Position numbers and translations under genes: made by a program. A DNA stretch of 64,000 nt from Biomphalaria glabrata. Taxonomy: Eukaryota; Mollusca; Gastropoda; Planorbidae. The notes under the pieces are model-generated. The model saw only the letters and a program-made list of their open reading frames with translations. It was not told where the DNA came from and made no database searches. The stretch is taken from positions 14,805,001 to 14,869,000 of the forward strand of contig NC_074723.1 of NCBI RefSeq assembly GCF_947242115.1. Direction: 5' to 3'. This document shows, one piece after another, positions 58,465 to 64,000 of the stretch (position 1 is its first letter; each line of letters starts with the position of its first letter).

Positions 58465-61058
58465 TGAGTGTCAACATTGGTCCTAGTGTTCATTGCAGCA
58501 TTAACCAAAGATAATAACATCAAATAACCTTTAAAAACATGTGGGTTTTTTTTTTTGTCTTGTAGCTTTATTCTCAATATGATGATTGTCTGGTACTGTC
58601 ATTATGATGTTTCTGGAATTTAACCCTGACCCATCAGTTGCACTGCAGAAGTTTGGGCTAAGACAATAATTTTCCTATGTGTAGGAGCATCTGAAACGCA
58701 AGTGAAGTCTCATATTTGCTATAAACATTTTCTTGTTTGGTTGCTCCCACTATCTTGCAGGGAATATCTTATTTATTGATTTAGCATATTTTCCATTTTC
58801 AAATATTTATTCTTTATAGAAGCTATAACTGAAAAGTAAAAGACCAAATCTAAAAATGTTCAGAAAATGAAAAATGAAAGCTGTGTTAGCTGAAATAATT
58901 TAAAAACAAAAAGTTTGACATTTTTCTCAGCTAAAAACAAATATTTGTATACATAATATATAGTTATACACTTGTTCACAGTGTGATAGGAACAAAATAG
59001 AATTAACTTTATCATGGTAATAAGATTTTTTAAAAAACTACTTTTACTAGCATCTCCTGTTTTTTGTTATGTACAAATATATGTTTTTAAATCTCTGTTA
59101 ATAAATATAAATACTTAATGTTAAATAATTTAAAACAGACAATATCAAATGAATTAGTTTAGAAAACTTTATTTCTGAAATCAAAAGGTACCAATACACA
59201 GAAAACTTTACGAAATACTTTTCTATCTGCTTCACTTTTTGCTATAAGTATGTATGAATTAAACAGTTTTTCCTGGTGTTGCTTATAAAATTATATTTAT
59301 GACCAAATTATAGATTAGAATCGTGATCAATAAAATAAATGCAAAAAATGGATGTCACTTTAAATAGTTGTTAGAATAGGAAAAAATGGAGATGAATCCA
59401 TATATGAATTATTTTTGTTTATACACTTGGTATGTTTTTATCAAATGAACATTTGTTATAAATGGTAGATATAACAAAAAGAGCATAGGATCAATAGGAT
59501 ATTCCAGAAAGTGATGGTAAGGCAAAAAAGAAATCAAACATTGTAAAAAAAAAATGTAGGACATATTGCATTGCATGAATAAAAGATAAAAATAAATTTT
59601 AGAAGAATTTTACAAAAGTAATGGAAATAAAACTTTGATTGTAAAAGTTTTCTTCAATGTAGCAAATAATTTATTTATATTTTATGATACATTATCACAT
59701 TCAATAATTCTCGTGGAAAATATGATACAAATACAGAGCACATGTTGTTATGTTAAACATTCACAATTAGACCTCATTAGAGTGAATTGTGATGCCTTAA
59801 AGTCCTACCACAATGTAATATTTATCATTAGGATATGTAGTTTTTTTCACAATTAATAACATAAAGTCAGGAGATTTTATCACCTACTTGAAAAAAAAAA
59901 GCCAAATGTTATCAACGAATGATATTAAGGTCTGATTTTGTTTTAATCTTAACTACTGTATTAATAGTATGTTTATTCTGATAAAAAGGAAAAACTTTCA
60001 TTTAAGCAACATGATCAAAAAATTATAGACTAGAGAACTTGGTTTGATGAAAGGGAAGATGAACAAATAAGTGATGACAGAGGCTTGCTTGGCTTTCCTT
60101 TTTTATGTAGGTTGAAAATGGAAGAGAAACATAAATGATCACAATAAGTGTTGTTAGCCTTTTAGACAAAACTTTGTCAATAAAATTGCAAGCTGAACTC
60201 ACAATGGTGTCAAGAAAATAAAGTCTTAATGTAAATAAAAGCAAAAGCTTTAATAGAGACAGTTTGTTAAATTCAATATATAATATTATGTATGTTTCTT
60301 GATGAAAAACAAATCTAGCTTCACACTTAGAAAATAGTTACTATCATAGAAAGTCTCCATGTAGATTTGTCAAAAATTTATTATAATGCAGAAATCATTC
60401 TTCAATGTTCTGATTCAAGAGATTCCATGCAATGAAATTTTGTTGGCTTATCTAAACTAATAATAATAATTTTTTTATGTATATAGCTGTGTCAACAAAC
60501 TTAATATTGACTTACTGTTCTTTGAGAACACAACACAGGTGAAAAAAAAAGTTAAAAAGAGAAACTTCATGTGAATAAGCTTTAAATCATTTGCACTTTA
60601 TTAAAAATAAAATAATTATTTCTGATAATTTTGTGTTCAAGGGATAGAGTAGTAATTCAAGACCTATTTCAATCTTACAGATCCTAAAAATCAAACATAT
60701 CTGCAGCAAATGATTAATATAAAAAAGATGTTAAATCTTTTATATTCTTTAGTAGCATTAGGAGTTTAAATTTTATTCAAAAATTTAATTAATGAATTAA
60801 TTAATAAATGGGACTCCATAACATTATGAAGAACTGTCTGGGGGGGGGGAGAGTTGTTTCCCTTAGATCACTTCAGTTTACTAATAGGTTTAATGTCTTA
60901 TGTTGTAAAGCTTGTATACTTTTAGATCTTTCTTGGCAGTCTAATATCTTGGAACAAAAAAAAAAGACTATCTTTCTGATTTCATCTATCTATTAACCAT
61001 GCTGCAAGATCTACAAGCTGGAAGGAAGAAAAAAAAAAGTAAGGCTAGATAACTCCTT
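58465..61058. other. Gene-free stretch between convergent PUSL1 and PDZ genes
   Basis: No exon or transposon is recognised. It lies between two stop codons on opposite strands, so it should hold the 3' UTRs of both genes. Polyadenylation-like AATAAA sites occur on both strands. Short ORFs here are uninformative. Confidence 0.5.
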
Positions 61059-64000
61059 TTACTGCTCTCCATAACTTTTCTGGATTGTGTTCCCCTGTGC
61101 CACTAAATAGTCAGATCTCTCGGTCTTCTTTCTGTCAAAGATCGATGACGGTTTCGCCTGCGCTGGCGCTGTAATAAAACAATAAAGTGCTGGTTAATTT
61201 AATAATAATAATAATCTTTATTGTCCGTAAGGAGATTTGTCTTACAATTTGTGCATTACATTAAACAAAACATTATAACTATAAAAAAACAAAATGTACA
61301 TTTACACCTGATTCACTCATAATTTACATGTGAAAAATTTCTATCAGATTGTTTCTATTTAATGATTTGATTGCCAGTGGAACAAAAGAGTGTCTGTGTC
61401 TGTTTGTCTTTGCTATCGGTGTCTTGTATCTCTTTTGTGATGGTAAAATCACAAAATCCTGACCCAAAGGGTGATTTTGTATTTGTAGAATCTTTTTAGC
61501 TTTTTTTATGGATGTTTGTCTCAAACAGCTGCCCAAATGGGTTTTGGTTTTTGCCAATTCCTTTACCAGCAGCATTTAGGATTATATGAAGTTTATTTTT
61601 ATTGTTAATGCTCAGATTGCCTTACCAGGCAATGATATTGAAACTTAAAATATTGCAGATATGAGCGTGATAAAACATTGCCAAGGCCTTTTCTCTAACA
61701 TTTGCTGCGCTATTTTGCTGTTATAATCAGTATTTGCAGTAAAATTTAGTTTATAGTTTAGTATAGCGCCAAGGTATTTAAAAGTTTGCACTATTTCAAT
61801 AGTCAATCCAGCTACAGAAACAATATCATTTTCCTTCTTTTCCCTACCAAAATCGATTATCATTTCTTTCTTGTTTTTTTTTTTTTGAGTAAATAGGCTT
61901 TTAATACAACGTGTAATAAAGAAAGGGAAAAGAAAAGACACCATATTTCTATGACCAACATACACAGGCTCTATGCCCAATGTTATCTGATAGTTAAGTA
62001 TATTTATGTGATAACAGTGTTTGGTATCACATATAAAACATTAACGTCGATATCTATTGATTAATATGTATAACTATTTTCACCTTGTTGCGAATACACT
62101 GGTGCCATATTCTGCGCTGGCTGTTGTGCCACAGCTGGGGGCAAGGGTTCAGATCCCAGCTGAGCCTCCAGGATCTTGTAAGTTTTTGGTGTAACATTTC
62201 TAAACTTCGTTCCCTCGTTCATGTGTGGGTTGATGCTTCCTTCGTCCAGTTCCACTCTCTTGTCAGTCTGACCCACGCCACATGCAGCCTTCACCTTGGG
62301 ATCCGACGTATTGACCATGCCTCTAAAAATATTTTTTTTTAAAGTAGAAAACTTTTTTTTTATAAAATCAAAATTTTTGCATGTCACTCTAACAAAACGT
62401 GTTTTTTTTAAAGCCTATCTTTTATCATTTGAGTTCTCTTTTTTTTAACTACCTATACCTATAATCCCCTCCATTCAAGTCACAACTTCATGGAACCTTC
62501 AGAAACCTGGACCCAGGAACCTGGAAAGCTGATCTTAAAAACGGCTCTAAAAATTTTCCTAGAAATTTAACAGTTGATGTAGGCCTATATCGCTGCGAAA
62601 AGAATCGCGAAAACTCTAGTTTGACCGTTAGCATTTTTCAAGTAAAAAAAATTAATTAATTTAAATTTGGCTAGAGATCCATAACTAGGTTTCTAGGTCT
62701 AGATCCAACATCGGTTTTGAAAGGATTATAGCTTTCGGGAATTTCCGAATGTAAGGCTTTATTGATTCAAGAGTTTAGTAAATAAATGTTCAGGAAAATT
62801 GTGCGCATCGTCTTATAAATCTAGACTAGGCCTACTCTATATCTAAAAGCTTATCATTGTACTATTATAAAATGTAGTAGATCTATACATTCACTTAATC
62901 AGGATTCTTCCTAGGGGAGAAGGGGGAGGGGGGATACGAAAAAGTTCCATTGTTTAGGCTACTAATCTAAAATTCGTTAATTTTTAAGAGAAAAACAATC
63001 GCTCTATAAGCTGCATAAGGAGGTATTGTCTTTTTTTTTTAATTTGTTTTTCTTGTCTTTTAAACGAAATGCTTTAGAAACTCTTCATTGTCAAAGCTTA
63101 GATGTTATGAGCATGCTACAAGAGGGACCCCTAGAACTGGAACAGACACAAAATAGAGCAGTGAGATTCATAACAAACTCACATTTGACTAGAGTAACAC
63201 CATTAGTAGGGCTAGTACAGAATAATCTTCAATTCTAAAAAGAGTGCATGAAACGTATATGACAAATGGGAAAACAAAAGAGATTGAAACTAGCGAAAAA
63301 ACTATTTTGTGGTAACAGACAACGCCAACGATATCCTTTCACTTCAAAACTAAATAGGCCTACTGTCCGATCAAGACATTGTACCAAGTGACTAATTTCA
63401 AAGACAAAGTCTATGTGGAAGTGCCTATCAAAACATTGGACCCATGTCACTAGGCCTTTTGTTAAACACAAGACCTATGTAGAAGTGCCTGATCCGGAAA
63501 CCACCCCTCTCCAAAGTTATAACCTAGAAATCTTATCCTATATATAATAAACGTTACTTCCAAAATTTAAAAAAAAAAAAAAGATAATTGCGTCCTACGA
63601 ATTCATGTGTCAATCTAGTCATGCATGTTATTCCTGGCTGATTCAGGCAACCTATTCCATTCGCTATTGACACTAGGGAAGAAGAAGCACTTGTAGAATA
63701 TATAGATCTATGTGCCTATCCCTTGCATTTTATTTAACACGTTTACGGTTTAAGTTTGACTTTTAATTCCTTAATTACATTGTGTACATTGTAGTTGCAT
63801 AAGACTCGAGAGTTTTGTTGAAAAAAAAAGTAAACTCTTTTTTCGGTTTCAGCTTTAGGCCTACCTTGCTACACAAAGGTCCACCTCATTTCCGGCCCTA
63901 ATTAACTCATTCTTAGCTTGTTGGTGTGTCCAACCCGCCACGCTCGTCCCACAGATCTGGAGTACGGCATCCCCGTTCTGTAAGCCCGCCTTTCCAGCTA
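61059..64000 (-). CDS. PDZ-domain protein, Zasp/PDLIM-like, 3' end of gene
   Basis: Three exons are read on the minus strand: 64000-63865 (continues beyond the window), 62322-62084 and 61168-61059, with matching phases and GT/AG borders. The first encodes the C-terminal half of a PDZ domain (AGLQNGDAVLQICGTSVAGW, then HQQAKNELIRAGNEVDLCVA). The second gives GVGQTDKRVELDEGSIN and NVTPKTYKILEAQLGSE with a Pro/Gln-rich tail. The last gives SSIFDRKKTERSDYLVAQG and ends KSYGEQ-stop. PDZ proteins of this class tie actin or Z-discs to partners. No LIM domain follows, so this is either a LIM-less gene or a short isoform. The family name is inferred from the PDZ sequence and layout. A Rex1-like LINE sits in the last intron. 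Confidence 0.75.
61203..61985 (-). mobile_element. Rex1-like LINE, 5'-truncated (last intron of PDZ gene)
   Basis: The minus strand shows KKEMIIDFGREKKENDI and VQTFKYLGAILNYKLNFT (RT thumb region), then after frame breaks HPLGQDFVILPSQKRYKTPI and NRHRHSFVPLAIKSLN, the usual C-terminus of Rex1-type LINEs. A short 3' UTR ends in a TTATTATTATT tail (61203-61215). Frames are broken between 61645 and 61575. It lies in sense orientation within the host intron. Confidence 0.8.
63060..63240 (+). mobile_element. LINE C-terminal fragment (PDZ gene intron)
   Basis: The plus strand reads LELEQTQNRAVRFITNSHLT, typical of the end of a LINE RT ORF; nearly the same DNA occurs at 14620-14690. Short and truncated. 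Confidence 0.55.
63585..63690 (-). mobile_element. LINE 3'-end fragment, opposite orientation
   Basis: Reverse of the tail at 14740-14830: TTGCGTCCTACGAATTCATG, CTAGTCATGCATGTTA and GGCAACCTATTCCATTC. A poly-A/T run borders it at 63570-63582. Confidence 0.5.

Noticed and set aside
62085-62342. 85-codon plus-strand ORF
   Set aside because: It is antisense to the PDZ-gene exon at 62322-62084, whose frame and splice sites fit the flanking exons.

Overview
The window is eukaryotic, AT-rich and intron-rich, and reads like a gastropod mollusc genome, probably a freshwater pulmonate. This rests on short exons with GT/AG introns, tRNA-derived SINEs, RTE-, Rex1- and L2-like LINEs, hAT transposons and dense TAGATCTAGA-type palindromic sequence. 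The species is inferred, not shown.

Four host genes can be read exon by exon. (1) A secreted CAP/SCP-domain gene (+, 12524-16997, four exons) whose C-terminal exon is not visible. (2) PIGA, the catalytic GlcNAc-transferase subunit of GPI-anchor synthesis (-, 44174-25642, ten coding exons, 426 codons plus stop, all phases consistent). (3) PUSL1, a TruA-type tRNA pseudouridine synthase (+, 51620-58464, eight exons, first exon not found). (4) The 3' end of a PDZ gene of the Zasp/PDLIM kind (-, window end to 61059, three exons). PIGA and PUSL1 are head to head; PUSL1 and the PDZ gene are tail to tail.

The rest is mostly mobile DNA. 1-12 kb holds a long unclassified repeat, hAT remnants, LINE 3' ends and a solo LTR. 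12-21.9 kb holds the CAP gene, a MITE in its first intron, a minisatellite abutting its last visible splice donor, and a second copy of the long repeat split by a 2.8-kb Helentron/HINE-like element. The last PIGA intron (10.7 kb) is about 94% transposon: one LINE (26157-36199) into which a near-whole Ty3/gypsy element (26630-31095) and a small non-autonomous LTR element carrying a SAP-domain ORF (31605-33415) inserted independently, each with its own target duplication. 45-51.6 kb is TAGATC-rich spacer with a full-length but decayed hAT element (48761-51034). PUSL1 and PDZ-gene introns hold SINE and LINE pieces.

The items most worth following are the nested insertions in PIGA, the SAP-domain LTR element, a possible self-priming site in the gypsy element, the splice-donor-linked minisatellite in the CAP gene, and the HINE-like element.
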